From Pontibacter qinzhouensis (lineage in GTDB: Bacteria > Bacteroidota > Bacteroidia > Cytophagales > Hymenobacteraceae), in NCBI RefSeq assembly GCF_008017455.1, contig NZ_VRTY01000016.1, forward strand, positions 1 through 64,000: a stretch of 64,000 bases of DNA, given 5' to 3'. Each line of letters opens with the position of its first letter. Position 1 is the first letter of the stretch. The translations under genes were made by a program, and so were the position numbers. Below, piece after piece: positions 25,946-34,291 of this stretch. The notes beneath the pieces are model-generated. The model searched no databases, had not been told where the DNA came from, and was given only the letters and a program-made list of their open reading frames with translations.

Positions 25946-26803
25946 TTAGTAATCGGAGGCAGCTTCTACAGCGAGTTGCTGTAGTGCAACCTGCAATTGC
26001 TCATCGTTAGGAGCCACGCCATGCCATTTGTGCGAGCCCATCATAAAGTCAACGCCAAAGCCCATCTCCGTATTCATTAGCATAAGCACAGGTTTTCCTT
26101 TACCAGTGGCTGCTTTTGCTTCATCAAGTGCCGGGAGCAGGGTTTCGAAGTTGTTGCCGTCAGCTTCGAGCACATGCCAGCCAAACGCCTCGAATTTCTT
26201 GCGCAGGTCGCCATGGGAGAGAACCTCTTCGGTAGAACCGTCAATCTGCTGGCCGTTCAGGTCTACTGTTGCAATAATGTTATCTACTTTGTTGTGTGGT
26301 GCATACATAATAGCTTCCCAAACCTGTCCTTCGTCCAGCTCGCCATCGCCCATCAGCACATATACCAGGCTAGGGTCGTTGTTGAGTTTTTTGGCAAGGG
26401 CGGCACCAATGGCTACCGATAAACCCTGGCCCAAAGAGCCGGATGCAACACGGATACCTGGCAGACCTTCTTCAGTAGCCGGGTGGCCCTGCAGCCTGGA
26501 GTTCAGTTTACGGAACGTAGCCAGTTCGCTTACTTCAAAGAAGCCGGCGCGGGCCAGGGTGCTGTAGAACACAGGCGAAATGTGGCCATTCGACAAAAAG
26601 AACAAGTCTTCGCCCTGACCATCCATTTTAAAATCAGTGCTGTAGTTCATCACTTTAAAATACAGCGATACAAGATAGTCTGTGCAGCCCAGGGAGCCGC
26701 CCGGGTGGCCCGAGTTCACAGCATGTACCATTCGCACGATATCACGACGCACTTGTGACGCAATCTGCTTTAGTTCTTCAGTGCTTTTGTTGTGTGGATT
26801 CAC
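25946..26803 (-). CDS. Transketolase, N-terminal subunit
   Basis: 285 residues holding the TPP pyrophosphate-binding domain: NSGHPGGSLGCTDYLVSLYF, the catalytic HISP segment, and MGDGELDEGQVWEAIMYA (GDGE at 152-155), the thiamine-diphosphate/Mg motif. It needs the C-terminal subunit at 23416-24375 for activity. It is the first gene of the minus-strand group. Upstream (26804-27266) I see no gene. Confidence 0.94.
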   Translation of the reverse strand: MNPHNKSTEELKQIASQVRRDIVRMVHAVNSGHPGGSLGCTDYLVSLYFKVMNYSTDFKMDGQGEDLFFLSNGHISPVFYSTLARAGFFEVSELATFRKLNSRLQGHPATEEGLPGIRVASGSLGQGLSVAIGAALAKKLNNDPSLVYVLMGDGELDEGQVWEAIMYAPHNKVDNIIATVDLNGQQIDGSTEEVLSHGDLRKKFEAFGWHVLEADGNNFETLLPALDEAKAATGKGKPVLMLMNTEMGFGVDFMMGSHKWHGVAPNDEQLQVALQQLAVEAASDY

Positions 26804-27266
26804 TTCGATAGATTTCGTTAAAGTTTATTAGTGTCAAAAATACAAATATTATTGTAAAGTGCTAAAGATGAGTCTAAAATTACGGTATTATTCGCATTTT
26901 AATTCATCTTAAGCCTTTAGCCAGCCTTACATATGCTCGTGCGCCTGTTGCGGCGGCAATTTATCTGTCGGTTAAATATCAGCATAACTTTGTTTCCCCA
27001 CAATCATTCGTTTAAATCTCTTAAAAACTTTATGGAGTAACTACTGATAGTAACTTCTGCAGTGGCAAGCCTGCCTTTATGGCGCTGCCTGGCAAGCCAG
27101 ATTAGGTGCTTGTGCGGCAACAATGGCAGCCGATCTTAACTCTTAGTTTTAAGCATGTTAAGATCGCAGGACAATTTACGCCAACGTTGGCATAAAACAA
27201 ATTTAATTGAATAAAAACTAATGGTGGTTTGTGGTGTGGGAGGATGGCAGCAGAGATATAGGAAAG
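26804..27266. other. Gene-free spacer upstream of transketolase
   Basis: AT-rich promoter region of the transketolase N-subunit gene; it holds no ORF with coding character, no repeat copy and no RNA gene that I recognise. Confidence 0.4.
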
Positions 27267-27304
27267 AAAACAGCTCTGCCGAAATGCATCGGGAGAGCTG
27301 TTTT
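27267..27304. terminator. Orphan terminator-like hairpin
   Basis: AAAACAGCTCT (27267-27277) pairs with AGAGCTGTTTT (27294-27304). No protein gene ends nearby. On the minus strand it lies about 90 bases past the GC-rich RNA candidate, so it may end that transcript. Confidence 0.7.
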
Positions 27305-27392
27305 GTGGCTGTAAAATAGGGCAGGCAGAATTATTTACTGATGTTACGCAGTTAGTTTATAAAGCGGGCCTTTAAGTATTGGTTCCAACTTT

Positions 27393-27612
27393 CTTAGCTG
27401 CTACTTGATCCGGTGCCCTTAAGCATTATCGTTTTATTAGTAGAGGTCTTAGCGCTCGCGGCTGGGGAAAGGGCCCTATGACAGCGGGGCCTCGTTCTTG
27501 GGCATCGCGCTGCTGCATCTTTCCTGCCCGCAAGCGGGCTGCCGCTCCCGCGGCACCGGAAACCTGCAAAGGCGCTCAACTCAAGAACTGGTATCAAGTG
27601 CTACAAGCCTCA
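27393..27612 (-). ncRNA. Candidate structured RNA, family unknown
   Basis: A GC-rich island inside an AT-rich 956-base spacer. A continuous 15-base arm (ACTTGATCCGGTGCC, 27403-27417) pairs perfectly with two separated arms, GGCACCGG (27552-27559) and ATCAAGT (27593-27599). GTTCTTG (27494-27500) pairs with CAAGAAC (27582-27588), which would make a pseudoknot with the CCGGTGCC helix. Two further hairpins (GCCCG/CGGGC at 27526-27539 and GCCGC/GCGGC at 27541-27554) have CUUG and GGGA (GNRA) tetraloops on the minus strand, and a terminator lies downstream on that strand, so minus is preferred. I checked for the signature sequences of RNase P RNA, tmRNA and SRP RNA and did not find them. 6S-like or an unknown class remain possible. 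Confidence 0.4.
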
Positions 27613-27686
27613 GCTACACCGCCAGTAAATTATTTTGTTGGGTTGGGAGAATAAAATTTAACAGAATATCCTTAGTGCGTAACATA

Positions 27687-27743
27687 AATTATTTAAATGA
27701 AAATGCCCTTCCGACAGCTTTTGGACTAAGAGCCTTCAAGGGT
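27687..27743 (-). repeat. 58-bp interspersed element, copy 9
   Basis: Inverted copy; its ACCCTTGAA end is 16 bases after the bcp stop and points at it. It is the only hairpin between bcp and the RNA candidate. Confidence 0.85.
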
Positions 27744-27759
27744 AATAGTAGAAGTGTAA

Positions 27760-28209
27760 TTACTTCAGGATCTGGGCAGCGTGGTCAGCGGTTTTTACTT
27801 TGGTTATGATTTCCTGAATAATGCCATTCTCGTCGATTACAAAGGTGTAGCGCATGGTGCCCATGTATTTGCGGCCGTACATCGATTTCTCCTGCCAAAC
27901 GCCATATTGCTCCACAATTTTTTTGTCGGTATCGGCTACCAGGGTAAACGGTAAATCGAACTTGCTGATAAACTTCTGGTGCGATACTTCATCGTCTACA
28001 CTCACGCCTAGTACCTCGAAGCCTTGCTGCTGCAGGTCGCTGTAATTGTCGCGGAGGTTGCAGCTTTGGGCAGTGCAGCCAGGGGTGTCGTCTTTCGGGT
28101 AAAAATAAAGGATCACTTTTTTGCCCCGGTAATCGCTGAGTTTTATGGGGTTGCCGTGCTGGTCTTTGCTCTCAAAATCGGGGGCGATATCTCCTTTTTT
28201 CAGTTCCAT
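27760..28209 (-). CDS. bcp: Thioredoxin-dependent thiol peroxidase (Bcp/PrxQ)
   Basis: Reduces hydroperoxides in the cytosol using thioredoxin. 149 residues, normal length. FYPKDDTPGCTAQSCNLRDN holds the peroxidatic Cys45 and the resolving Cys50 spaced as in the atypical two-Cys PrxQ class; the conserved Thr42 and Pro43 precede them. It follows the M23 peptidase gene on the same strand with a 10-base gap, so the two may be co-transcribed. Repeat copy 9 takes the place of a terminator. Confidence 0.95.
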   Translation of the reverse strand: MELKKGDIAPDFESKDQHGNPIKLSDYRGKKVILYFYPKDDTPGCTAQSCNLRDNYSDLQQQGFEVLGVSVDDEVSHQKFISKFDLPFTLVADTDKKIVEQYGVWQEKSMYGRKYMGTMRYTFVIDENGIIQEIITKVKTADHAAQILK

Positions 28210-28219
28210 AGGTTTTAGG

Positions 28220-30136
28220 TTAAATGGTGGTTTTGAAAATGGCCTCGTTGCCGGCAGTATCTCTTACTGTTAAAATTACTTCGCCGGACAAAGGTTTACT
28301 TTTGTCTAATTTTTCGGAGTAGATAGTAGCTGTTTTGTGCTCGAACTTCATCAGCAGCCACTCTCCGTTAACGTAGGCGTTAAACGAACTCAGGCCGGAA
28401 AGGTCATCTGAAATCCGGAACTTGATCTGGTCTTTATTCTTGCTCAGGAGCTTGATAACCGGTGGCTTTTTGTCTTCAATTACCCGGAACTTGCCCATGT
28501 TTTTGGTCGTGAAGGTAATGGAGTTGCCATTCCAGGTGCCGCCGGTAAAGCCACGGCCACGACCCAAACCCAGGAAATAAACATACGCCTTCGACTTGTC
28601 TATTATAGGAGTAGATGGCGTAACGGTTACCTTCATGGCCTGGTGTAAAGGCGTAAAAAAGTCGCCGATGGTATAGACATCGCCTTCCAGACTGGTTTGC
28701 AGGTAAAGGGTGTCGTATAAAGAGGCTTTGTTAAATTCTACTTTCAGGTACTTATTGGTATACTCTACCTCTCTGCCGGGAGGAATTACCTTTTGAAAAC
28801 TTAGAGGCCTGGAGATGCCGCAAAAATGCATGGAATCGGGAAACCCAGCCCGCAGGTCGTATAAGTTTACCGACACGGAGTTGCGGGTGTAGCTTGGCAC
28901 CAGCAGCATTTTACGGTTCGCCTTGTATAGCTCCACATTGCGGGGCGTGGCCGATGTGTCGGTGGCGCTGATTTTCAGGATGTTGCCGATTACCTCATAC
29001 TCAATCTTTGGTTCCTTTACCTGCTTTGCCAGCGTTTGGGAGAAGCTCGGTTTCTGGCCTTTCAGCACAAAGCTGAGGGTTGAGGTGTTCTCATAAGAGT
29101 CTTTCGTTACAATCCGGACCTGGTAAGTTGAGTCGGGGTGCACATTCAGGCGACCGCGGTTCTCGGGAGCGGTGTAGAGCGGCAGGTCGTTTCCGTAATC
29201 GACAAAGTTTTTCTGGAATGTGCGGCCATTGCGCTTGTACATAGGGTAATTAATATGCTGAGAAACCTGCCGCGACAGCTCAAACGGCACCTTGTCGATG
29301 TGGTGGTTGTAGAGCTGCCGGTTGTTTACAAAAACGGTAATGTCCTGGGTGCCATTCTTGTTGTCGGCACCGTCGAGGCGGTCTATTGTCTGTAATTCCA
29401 GCCCCAGCAGCCCGTGGCCATACACGGTGTCGGGGAGGGTAAAGGTATTGCCTGCTTTTTTAGTGGCGAACTCCGCGCGGCCAAACTCCTGGTTTACGCG
29501 CGCATAAATGTTAAGCGGCTGAATACCGAGGGTATAGATCTCGGGTGGCGTGGTGTCAATAATCTCGGTAAAGCCAAACTTGAGCGGGTTGTAGAGTTTA
29601 TCTTCTGTATCGCGTACCTCGAAGTGCAGGTGCGGACCGCCAGAGCCACCGGTGTTACCCGATAAAGCAATTACATCGCCTTTCTTTACCGGGAACAGGT
29701 TTTTGTCAGGAAACAGCTCCAGCTCAAAGGTTTTGCGTTTATACTGCTCCTGCAGCATGTACTCGGCCAGCGGGTTGTAGAACGAGAGCAGATGCGCATA
29801 GGTCGTAACCAGCCCGTTCGGGTGGGTAATGTAGATGATATTGCCATACCCGTAGGTCGACATCTTTACACGCGAAATGTAGCCATCTGCAGCAGCATAT
29901 ACGTTCAGGCCCACCCGTTGGTCGGTTTTGATATCGAGCCCGCCATGGAAGTGGTTAGACCGGATTTCGCCCATGGTGCCCGACAGGAAGTTCCGTTGCC
30001 CCGGCTTAATCGGGAACATGAAATAGCCAGGCGGCACAGTAGGCTGGGCCAGCAAAACCAACGACGAAAGTGCAAATAGTATAGATAAGGGGAGGTGTTT
30101 ACTTAACTTCAAAATCGAGTAATTTTCTGTCTTCAA
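28220..30136 (-). CDS. M23-family peptidase (LytM/peptidoglycan endopeptidase type)
   Basis: 638 residues: signal sequence, then an N-terminal LytM domain rather than the more common C-terminal one. NHFHGGLDI (His64, Asp68) and GGPHLHFEVRDT supply the zinc ligands, and YGNIIYITHPNGLVTTYAHL is the typical M23 strand pair. The remaining ~430 residues are beta-rich (Ig-like) and end in a domain with DLSGLSSFNAYVNGEWL. The predicted role is cell-wall cleavage or remodelling in the periplasm. The frame overlaps the FAH gene by 38 bases from the ATG; a TTG at codon 10 would give a more usual signal peptide (LKLSKHLPLS) and only a short overlap. Confidence 0.88.
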   Translation of the reverse strand: MKTENYSILKLSKHLPLSILFALSSLVLLAQPTVPPGYFMFPIKPGQRNFLSGTMGEIRSNHFHGGLDIKTDQRVGLNVYAAADGYISRVKMSTYGYGNIIYITHPNGLVTTYAHLLSFYNPLAEYMLQEQYKRKTFELELFPDKNLFPVKKGDVIALSGNTGGSGGPHLHFEVRDTEDKLYNPLKFGFTEIIDTTPPEIYTLGIQPLNIYARVNQEFGRAEFATKKAGNTFTLPDTVYGHGLLGLELQTIDRLDGADNKNGTQDITVFVNNRQLYNHHIDKVPFELSRQVSQHINYPMYKRNGRTFQKNFVDYGNDLPLYTAPENRGRLNVHPDSTYQVRIVTKDSYENTSTLSFVLKGQKPSFSQTLAKQVKEPKIEYEVIGNILKISATDTSATPRNVELYKANRKMLLVPSYTRNSVSVNLYDLRAGFPDSMHFCGISRPLSFQKVIPPGREVEYTNKYLKVEFNKASLYDTLYLQTSLEGDVYTIGDFFTPLHQAMKVTVTPSTPIIDKSKAYVYFLGLGRGRGFTGGTWNGNSITFTTKNMGKFRVIEDKKPPVIKLLSKNKDQIKFRISDDLSGLSSFNAYVNGEWLLMKFEHKTATIYSEKLDKSKPLSGEVILTVRDTAGNEAIFKTTI

Positions 30137-30710
30137 TGTAGCCTTCTAATTTGTCGCCGATTTTTACAGGACCCACGCCTTCTGGTGTGCCTGTAAAAAT
30201 AAGGTCGCCGGTTTTAAGGGTAATAAACCTGGAGACATAAGCCAACATGCTGTCGAAGGTGTTGAGCATCATGCTGGTGTTGCCTTTCTGGCGCAGTTCG
30301 CCATTTATCTGCAAACTGAAGGTAATGTTGCTCAGGTCCGGCAACTGGCTTACCGGCAAAAACTCAGACACAGGAGCAGAGCCGTTAAAGCCTTTGGCGA
30401 TGGTCCAGGGGAGGCCTTTGGCTTTGGCTTTGGCCTGAATGTCGCGGGCGGTAAAGTCGATGCCCAGCCCAATAGCATCGTAATATTTGCCGGCAAACTT
30501 GCTGTCTATGTTCTTGCCTTCGCGGCAGATGCGCAGCACCAGCTCTATTTCGTGGTGGATGTCGGTGGAGTAGTCGGGGTAGTAAAAGGGTTCGTTGTTG
30601 CGCAGTATGGCTGTGTCGGGCTTAAAAAAAATAACAGGCTCATCCGGCACTTCGTTCTTCAGTTCTTCAATGTGCGCCGCATAGTTGCGACCTATGGCAA
30701 TAATCTTCAT
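30099..30710 (-). CDS. Fumarylacetoacetate hydrolase (FAH) family protein
   Basis: 203 residues, the compact single-domain form of the FAH fold (FAHD1/YcgM-like; acylpyruvate hydrolase or oxaloacetate decarboxylase activity in characterised members). IGRNYAAHIEEL opens the domain, HHEIELVLRI carries two metal-binding glutamates, GLGIDFTARD the metal-binding aspartate, and FTGTPEGVGP the C-terminal signature. It is the first gene of a likely FAH-M23-bcp transcript. HPPD at 45234 is a tyrosine-degradation enzyme, but there is no other sign that this gene acts in that pathway. Confidence 0.9.
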   Translation of the reverse strand: MKIIAIGRNYAAHIEELKNEVPDEPVIFFKPDTAILRNNEPFYYPDYSTDIHHEIELVLRICREGKNIDSKFAGKYYDAIGLGIDFTARDIQAKAKAKGLPWTIAKGFNGSAPVSEFLPVSQLPDLSNITFSLQINGELRQKGNTSMMLNTFDSMLAYVSRFITLKTGDLIFTGTPEGVGPVKIGDKLEGYIEDRKLLDFEVK

Positions 30711-31005
30711 ATAGCAGTTTTAATTCTTCACTCAAAATTAGCCTTTCTAACGTTTCCATTCAGGAAAAAATATCAGAAAAAAAGAGAAAGTTTGGCGCCC
30801 AGGTGCTTCGCCCTAGTGATTAGCAGTATTTCAAAATCAGAAGTGAGGGAGCTGGAACTGTTGTAGTGCCTTTAGAAGCGTATTGAGCCAGTTTAAAGCA
30901 GTGGCAGGTGCCGAAGTAATTTTATAAGCACTGCTATGGCAGGAAATGCAGCCATGGCAAGAGGTTTTTTAGCTAATCCGGAAGGTGGGCACTGGTTTAA
31001 GTTCT
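30711..31005. other. Spacer upstream of the FAH gene
   Basis: Divergent promoter region; no ORF with coding character and no RNA gene recognised. Repeat copy 10 follows. Confidence 0.4.
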
Positions 31006-31064
31006 GCCCCTGGAGGCCAGCAGGCGAAAATATCTTCTGAAGGCCAGTTTCATTAGAAAAATTT
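31006..31064 (+). repeat. 58-bp interspersed element, copy 10 (degenerate)
   Basis: Left end eroded to GCCCCTGG; the core CTTCTGAAGGCC and the end CATTAGAAAAATTT are clear. It lies in a divergent spacer, with no stop codon to face. Confidence 0.65.
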
Positions 31065-31316
31065 AAAAACCATTCTGCTAAAACAGGAGTAGTATGCTTC
31101 AGCCGCAGGTAAACCAACTGGCAGGAGCTTTGGCTGCCAAGCTCAAAGTACGGTAGTTGGTGCATAAAATACCACTTTGGTGCCTTATTGTGCTTTAAAA
31201 CTATTTATATCTTGTTTCTCGTATAAACGAACACAAATATTGGACAAAAGCAAGTGTGTTGAAAGCACTTTAACGCAGTAAATGGCGGCGGTTTTTAATA
31301 TTTGATCATCACTATA

Positions 31317-31347
31317 TTTAATTAAAGAAAGTGGTTAAGTAGATTTG
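31317..31347 (+). promoter_or_regulatory. Candidate Bacteroidetes-type promoter of the M48 lipoprotein gene
   Basis: TTTA (31317-31320), a 19-base spacer and TAGATTTG (31340-31347), a full match to the TAnnTTTG -7 box. Transcription starting near 31354 would leave almost no leader before the ATG at 31362 and favours the ATG at 31395. Confidence 0.55.
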
Positions 31348-31394
31348 GTTCAAAATTTGAAATGATCAGCTTAACTGTTAAAAATCTCAAGCAT

Positions 31395-32192
31395 ATGATA
31401 AAGCAAATAATTACGTTTACACTAGCCGTTGTAATGTTGGTGGCATGTACCACCGTACCAATTACGGGCAGAAGGCAGTTTAGCCTGGTACCTGATTCGC
31501 AGATGATGGCGCTTAGCTACGATGCCTACGACCAGTTCCTGAAAGAGAACAAACTATCGAACGACGCACAAGCCACGGCCATGGTAAAACGTACCGGCCA
31601 GAAAATTCAGAAGGCAGTGGAGCAGTACATGGCGCAGAATAACATGACAGACCAGCTGCAGGGCTTTGCCTGGGAGTTTAACCTGATTCAGGATGACCAG
31701 GTGAATGCCTGGGCGATGGCCGGTGGTAAAACAGTGGTGTACACCGGGCTTTTGCCGGTTGCTCAGAACGAGACAGGCCTGGCCGTAGTTATGGGCCACG
31801 AAATTGCACACGCCATTGCCAAGCACAGCAGTGAGCGCATGAGCCAGCAACTGGCCCAGCAGTTTGGCGGTGTAACGCTGCAGGCGCTTTCCTCTACACA
31901 ACCACAGGTTACGCAAACGCTTATCAACACGGTGTATGGTGTAGGTTCGCAGGTGGGTCTATTAAAATATGGCCGCACCCAGGAGTCGGAAGCTGACCAC
32001 CTAGGGCTTATTTTTATGGCCATGGCCGGGTACAACCCGCAGGAGGCAATTCCGTTCTGGGAGCGTATGCAGGCGAAGGCAGGCGGAGCCTCGCAGCCTG
32101 AGTTCCTGTCTACGCACCCTAGCTCCGAAACCCGTATCTCTAACCTGCGCAGGTTAATGCCCGAAGCACAGAAATATTACAGAGGAAATTAG
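31395..32192 (+). CDS. M48-family metalloprotease, lipoprotein (BepA/LoiP-like)
   Basis: 265 residues from the chosen start. Signal sequence with lipobox MLVAC (Cys18), then TTVPITGRRQFSLVPDSQ, the lead-in shared by envelope M48 proteases; HEIAH at 135-139 with the third zinc ligand in ESEADHLG at about 197-203. Predicted to be an outer-membrane-anchored periplasmic zinc protease that degrades or assists folding of envelope proteins. An upstream ATG at 31362 is in frame but would put 11 extra residues before the lipoprotein signal. It is transcribed alone. Repeat copy 11 lies downstream. Confidence 0.9.
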   Translation: MIKQIITFTLAVVMLVACTTVPITGRRQFSLVPDSQMMALSYDAYDQFLKENKLSNDAQATAMVKRTGQKIQKAVEQYMAQNNMTDQLQGFAWEFNLIQDDQVNAWAMAGGKTVVYTGLLPVAQNETGLAVVMGHEIAHAIAKHSSERMSQQLAQQFGGVTLQALSSTQPQVTQTLINTVYGVGSQVGLLKYGRTQESEADHLGLIFMAMAGYNPQEAIPFWERMQAKAGGASQPEFLSTHPSSETRISNLRRLMPEAQKYYRGN

Positions 32193-32311
32193 TGCTCTTT
32201 CAAATTAGAAATTATAGCAGAAATGTTCTCCGGCAGATTTTCAGCGTTAAACCTGCCTAAATAATTAACGTGAAGGAGTAATGTGTAAATGCTATTCTAA
32301 TATGATGGGTA

Positions 32312-32369
32312 TGCCTTTGGCAAAATTCTAATAAAATCTTCTTAAAGGGCATATTCATTAGAATAATTG
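32312..32369 (+). repeat. 58-bp interspersed element, copy 11
   Basis: Left end diverged (TGCCTTTGGC), right end intact (CATTAGAATAATTG). It points at the M48 gene stop, 119 bases upstream. The rest of the 32193-32614 spacer is very AT-rich and shows nothing recognisable. Confidence 0.78.
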
Positions 32370-32614
32370 GTTTTCCACTCGACACCTCTTTATAGGATAT
32401 ATTTAGTTGTAGGTGCCGGGCCACAAGCGGTACGATAAAAATTGTCCGGAAAAAAGGCTTATGAGATTTTTAATGGTGTATAAAGGTCAGTTTGACTATA
32501 CGCACCGGGAGCCTCAGAAACCATTTTTCAGGATTTATTATGTCTGTTAAATTTAATATAAAAAAGAAAAAATAATAATATTATATTGCGTTGTTTCTTA
32601 AATTAAATAATTAC

Positions 32615-33292
32615 ATGAATAAATTTACCTTTAAAAACCACTGTTCTGCTGCCTCAGGCAAAAGAACTTTATTTTTTAGCTTCTTCTTTGCATTGCTTCT
32701 GATGGGAGCCTGTACTAACAGCGAGGGAATTCCGGAAGAAAGCGATTCTGATTTACTGGACGCCATTGAGGCCGATGCAGCATCAGCAGATACGGCAGGA
32801 GAGGGAGAACTGGCTCTTCCTAAAAAAGAGTACGATGGCCAGCTGTTGGCACAGGTCGTGTTCGACTCAGTAGATTATATTGTGTCGCCGGAGCAGTTGC
32901 TACAACCTTTTATTCAGGAGTTTGGCGATGGCACTGTAGTCGATAAAGTAATGATCAGGAAGGTGCAGGAAGACAAAGGCAGCAAACCTGCTTATTATGT
33001 GGTCGGTATTGGCCTGCTGAATGGTGCTTTCCGATCTATGGCGCTGCCTCTCGATGTTGCTTCCGATAACAGCCTGTATTTGAGCACGCAGGCTACCAAG
33101 TATATCTGCAACGGTAACACCAGCTGTGGCTTTTGTTTTTTTACCTTTAAAGGCAACGAGATTGTTGGCTGCTCCTGCGATACAAATCAGCAAGCCGACC
33201 CGAACCAATGCAAGCAACAAGTTACCGAAGGCAATATGCTATTGAAACGTGGCGTAAAGCTCAGACGGTACAGAGACCTGACGGAAGGGTAG
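32615..33292 (+). CDS. Hypothetical Cys-rich lipoprotein
   Basis: 225 residues from the preferred ATG (an in-frame ATG at 32591 adds eight). Long signal sequence with lipobox LMGAC (Cys33), acidic linker (EESDSDLLDAIEADAASAD), then a beta-rich body. The last third has a tight cysteine cluster, C-N-G-N-T-S-C-G-F-C ... VGCSCD ... NQCKQ, six Cys within about 35 residues, as in metal-binding or disulfide-knotted modules. No family is recognised. It is transcribed alone. Repeat copy 12 begins 8 bases after the stop, then a strong terminator. Confidence 0.65.
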   Translation: MNKFTFKNHCSAASGKRTLFFSFFFALLLMGACTNSEGIPEESDSDLLDAIEADAASADTAGEGELALPKKEYDGQLLAQVVFDSVDYIVSPEQLLQPFIQEFGDGTVVDKVMIRKVQEDKGSKPAYYVVGIGLLNGAFRSMALPLDVASDNSLYLSTQATKYICNGNTSCGFCFFTFKGNEIVGCSCDTNQQADPNQCKQQVTEGNMLLKRGVKLRRYRDLTEG

Positions 33293-33300
33293 TATTGTAT

Positions 33301-33358
33301 ACCCTTGAGGCCAAGCGGGCTGAAATGCTTCCGGAGGCAGTTTTTGTTTGAATAATTT
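33301..33358 (+). repeat. 58-bp interspersed element, copy 12
   Basis: ACCCTTGAG start, core GCTTCCGGAGGC followed by TTTTT, end TTTGAATAATTT. It begins only 8 bases after the stop of the Cys-rich lipoprotein gene. Confidence 0.85.
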
Positions 33359-33394
33359 ACCCTGATACTTCTTGTGATTTCTGTAGGAGGTGGT

Positions 33395-33446
33395 AAAAAC
33401 GCAAAGCGGCTGCTCCTGGTAAAGGGGCAGCCGCTTTGCGTTTTTT
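33395..33446. terminator. Bidirectional terminator, 19-bp stem
   Basis: AAAAACGCAAAGCGGCTGC pairs with its complement ending at 33445 and is followed by T. It lies between the convergent lipoprotein and exonuclease genes. Confidence 0.88.
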
Positions 33447-33466
33447 AAGCAGTGTTGGTAGCTAGA

Positions 33467-34279
33467 TTAAGAAATGCTGCTCTGCAGGCTGCGTAGCCTG
33501 ATGCGGGTCAGGATTTTTTTGGTGTACAGCGGGAAATCGCCTTTCATCATCCAGTCGTAATAGCTCGGTTCTTTTTTCAGAACCTCTTCTACCGGCACGT
33601 TGCGGTGCTTACCAAAGTTGAAAACCTCTTCGCCTGCGTTGTTATAGATAATGCGCCCCGAGAGGTCGGCCGTTTTCTGGAACGTGAACTTGTGCAGCTG
33701 CGCCATATCGTTCTGCACCGGAAACTCCTCTACGCCTTCTTTGGTCTCAAGAGGCGTGCTCTCGTAGCGGTCTAACTGGGCCATCAGAATTTTGTAGGTG
33801 GCAACGGTGTCGGCTTCTGCGCTGTGGGCATTGTCGAGTTTCTCGTTGAGGTAAAACTTGTAGGCAGCTGAAAGTGTTCGTTGCTCCATTTGGTGAAAAA
33901 CACGGCACACATCTACAATGTGGCGGTTCTCTATATCGAAGTCGATATTTACCCGCAGAAACTCCTCGGCCAGCAAGGGTATGTCGAACCTGATCAGGTT
34001 GTAGCCACCCAGGTCGCAGCCTTTCATAAACTGATCGAATTCACGGGCAAGCTGCTGAAACGTTGGACAATCCTGCACATCCTCATCATAAATATGATGA
34101 ATCAGACTAGACTCCAGCGGAATCGGGATGGTGGGATTAACCTTTTTGGTCTTCAGAATTTCTTCGCCATCGGGCTTAATTTTCAGCATACTGATTTCTA
34201 CAATACGATCTTTGCAGATATCGGTGCCTGTGGTTTCGAGGTCGAAAAAAATGATGGGGCGCTTGAGCTTCAGTTTCAT
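33467..34279 (-). CDS. DnaQ-like 3'-5' exonuclease
   Basis: 270 residues. DEDDh exonuclease domain (about 1-180): FFDLETTGTD (ExoI, Asp and Glu), YNLIRFDIPLL (ExoII) and NAHSAEADTVATY (ExoIII with the catalytic His and Asp), all residues present. The C-terminal ~70 residues (FNFGKHRNVPVEEVLKKEPS then YYDWMMKGDFP) form an extra module known from Bacteroidota stand-alone exonucleases. This is not the polymerase III epsilon subunit proper; it is a repair or RNA/DNA trimming enzyme of unknown substrate. It follows mpl by 12 bases, so the two share a transcript. Confidence 0.9.
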   Translation of the reverse strand: MKLKLKRPIIFFDLETTGTDICKDRIVEISMLKIKPDGEEILKTKKVNPTIPIPLESSLIHHIYDEDVQDCPTFQQLAREFDQFMKGCDLGGYNLIRFDIPLLAEEFLRVNIDFDIENRHIVDVCRVFHQMEQRTLSAAYKFYLNEKLDNAHSAEADTVATYKILMAQLDRYESTPLETKEGVEEFPVQNDMAQLHKFTFQKTADLSGRIIYNNAGEEVFNFGKHRNVPVEEVLKKEPSYYDWMMKGDFPLYTKKILTRIRLRSLQSSIS

Positions 34280-34291
34280 AAGTGAGCCTTT

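Noticed and set aside
26885-26930. Another possible element remnant (ATTATTCGCATTTTAATTC)
   Set aside because: No core hairpin and no second end; similarity is within the AT-rich background.
27393-27612. RNase P RNA, tmRNA or SRP RNA identity for the GC-rich island
   Set aside because: The signature sequences of each (GAGGAAAGUCC; tRNA-like T arm; the SRP GGAAGG/AGCAG loop) are missing.
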